DNA of 5,555 bases from Actinomycetes bacterium (lineage in GTDB: Bacteria; Actinomycetota; Actinomycetes; Actinomycetales; Cellulomonadaceae). The first letter of the stretch is position 1, and the number at the start of each line of letters is the position of its first letter. The notes below the pieces were generated by a model. The model saw only the letters and a program-made list of their open reading frames with translations. It ran no database searches and had not been told where the DNA came from. The DNA lies in NCBI GenBank assembly GCA_023412515.1, contig JAEYNO010000066.1, positions 1 through 5,555 on the forward strand. Direction: 5' to 3'. The position numbers and the translations under genes are program-made. This document shows positions 4,246 through 5,555 of the stretch, piece by piece.

Positions 4246-5555
4246 ATGACGCTGGCCCTCACCCCGCCCATGGGGTGGAACAGCTGGGACTGCTACGGCA
4301 CGACCGTCACCGAGGCCGAGGTCCTGGCCAACGCCCGCTTCATGGCCGAGCACCTGCTCCCGCACGGGTGGGACACGGTCGTCGTCGACATCGACTGGTC
4401 CGACCCCGCGGCCCGCGCGCACGGCTACACCGACGGCAGCGGCCTCGTGCTCGACGCGCACGGCTACCCCCAGCCCGACCCCGCGCGCTTCCCCTCGGCC
4501 GCCGGCGGCCGCGGCTTCACCGAGCTCGCCGCGCAGGTCCACGCGCTCGGGCTCAAGCTCGGCGTCCACGTGCTGCGCGGCATCCCGCGCACCGCGGTCG
4601 CCGCCGCGCTGCCCGTCGTCGGCCCCGACGGCGCGGTCGTCACGACCGCCGACGTCGCCGACACGTCGTCCGTCTGCACGTGGAACGGCCACATGTACGG
4701 GCTCGACCACACCCACCCCGCCGCGCAGGCCTGGCTCGACGGGCTCGTCGCGCAGCTCGCGTCCTGGGGCGTCGACTTCGTCAAGGTCGACGACATGCTC
4801 GCGCCCTTCCACGCCGACGCGATCACCGCATGGTCGCGCGCGATCGCCCGCTCGGGGCGCGACATCGTGCTGTCGCTGTCGCCCGGCACGCGCCTGTCCA
4901 CCGCGCACCTGCCCGTGCTGCGCGAGCACGCGCAGATGTGGCGCGTGTGCGACGACCTGTGGGACCGCTGGGAGGACGTGCACGCCAACTTCGCGCGCCT
5001 CGCGCGGTGGGCGCCGTTCCAGCAGCCCGGCGGCTGGGCCGACGCCGACATGCTGCCGCTCGGGCGCATCGGGATCCGCGCCGAGCGCGGCGACGACCGC
5101 GCGTCGCGGCTCACGCCCGACGAGCAGCGCACGCTCCTCACGCTGTGGGTCATGGCCCGCTCGCCGCTCATGATGGGCGGCGACCTGCCGACGTCCGACG
5201 ACGCGACGATCGCGCTGCTCACGACGCCCGCGGTCGGGCACGTGCTGCGCACCGGCGTCGACGGCCGCGAGCTGCAGCGCGAGCCCGCGGGCGACGGCGA
5301 GGTCGTCGTCTGGGGTGCGCGGTCCGGCACCGACGCCACGCGCTACGTCGCGGTGTTCTGGACCGGGACCGGCGTGCGCACCGAGCGCCTGCCGCTGTCC
5401 GCGCTGGTGGGCGACGCCGCCGCGAGCGCCCACCGCTGGACGGCCCGCGACCTGTGGGACGGCACGCCGCTGCCCGACCCGCGCGCGACCGACGCCGAGC
5501 ACGACGGCGTGCTGACGCTCGACGTCCCCGAGCACGGCGTGCGGTGGGTCGCGCT
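4246..5555 (+). CDS. GH27 glycoside hydrolase, beta-L-arabinopyranosidase / alpha-galactosidase-like (3' end cut by window)
   Basis: The first 436 residues of a retaining clan GH-D hydrolase are visible. A TIM barrel (about 1-300) carries PPMGWNSWDCYG (7-18), VVVDIDW (45-51), HVLRGIP (108-114), VKVDD (179-183) with Asp182 as predicted nucleophile, RVCDD (233-237) with Asp237 as predicted acid/base, and WADADMLPLGRIG (264-276). A C-terminal beta-sandwich domain (about 320 onward) ends near GVRWVAL, so only a few codons are probably missing. There is no signal peptide, so it likely acts in the cytosol on imported sugars. Alpha-galactosidases have DDxW at the sugar-binding loop; here it is DIDW, with Ile49 in place of the Asp that contacts O6/O4 of galactose. 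As I recall, Geobacillus Abp, a beta-L-arabinopyranosidase, also has Ile there. With the arabinanase-like gene nearby I favour L-arabinopyranoside as substrate, but family-based annotation would read alpha-galactosidase. Confidence 0.87.
   Translation, partial: MTLALTPPMGWNSWDCYGTTVTEAEVLANARFMAEHLLPHGWDTVVVDIDWSDPAARAHGYTDGSGLVLDAHGYPQPDPARFPSAAGGRGFTELAAQVHALGLKLGVHVLRGIPRTAVAAALPVVGPDGAVVTTADVADTSSVCTWNGHMYGLDHTHPAAQAWLDGLVAQLASWGVDFVKVDDMLAPFHADAITAWSRAIARSGRDIVLSLSPGTRLSTAHLPVLREHAQMWRVCDDLWDRWEDVHANFARLARWAPFQQPGGWADADMLPLGRIGIRAERGDDRASRLTPDEQRTLLTLWVMARSPLMMGGDLPTSDDATIALLTTPAVGHVLRTGVDGRELQREPAGDGEVVVWGARSGTDATRYVAVFWTGTGVRTERLPLSALVGDAAASAHRWTARDLWDGTPLPDPRATDAEHDGVLTLDVPEHGVRWVA

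Noticed and set aside
4099..5535. A 478-residue open frame on the minus strand opposite the GH27 gene
   Set aside because: The plus-strand GH27 reading has complete catalytic motifs and a good ribosome binding site; the antisense frame is compositional shadow.
1..5555. Mobile element, CRISPR array, tRNA or rRNA gene
   Set aside because: I saw no terminal inverted repeats, transposase motifs, spaced repeat arrays or RNA gene signatures; the sequence is accounted for by five genes and one control region.

Overview
The window is very GC-rich DNA with almost exclusively G or C at third codon positions (GCG, CGC, GAC, CTC, ACG codons dominate). This suggests a high-GC actinobacterium, most likely a plant-polymer-degrading member of the Micrococcales such as Cellulomonas or a relative. 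The genus is an inference from composition and gene content only.

Layout: a divergent carbohydrate-uptake and hydrolysis locus. On the minus strand, reading right to left, are a lipoprotein solute-binding protein (3900-2545), a MalF-type permease (2472-1510), a MalG-type permease (1498-596) and a GH43 arabinanase-like hydrolase (591 to beyond the left edge). They are tightly packed, with gaps of 72, 11 and 4 bases, and each start has a Shine-Dalgarno sequence exactly 7 nt upstream, so they read as one operon. On the plus strand, a GH27 glycoside hydrolase (4246 to the right edge) is transcribed away from them.

The 345-base region between the divergent starts (3901-4245) is the control region. 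It holds a putative promoter facing each way, each with a TTGAC(C/G) -35 box and an 18-bp spacer. Copies of a CAACG-centred operator-like motif lie where each transcript should start: a tandem pair on the transporter side and a near-perfect 16-bp palindrome (TCTACAACGATGTAGA) on the GH27 side. This looks like one LacI-type sugar-responsive repressor controlling both arms. The regulator gene and the ABC ATPase are not in the window.

How the genes work together (inference): the lipoprotein captures an oligosaccharide outside the cell, the two permeases import it using an ATPase encoded elsewhere, and two hydrolases without signal peptides break it down in the cytosol. The GH43 protein has arabinanase hallmarks. 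The GH27 protein has isoleucine where alpha-galactosidases have the second aspartate of the DDxW motif, as reported for beta-L-arabinopyranosidases. Together these point to arabinan or arabino-oligosaccharide use, resembling the abnEFJ / GH43 / GH27 gene set of Geobacillus. There is no sign of a mobile element, CRISPR array, RNA gene or wholly new system. The points most worth checking are the GH27 active-site change, the shared operator motif, and a strong hairpin between the binding-protein and permease genes.
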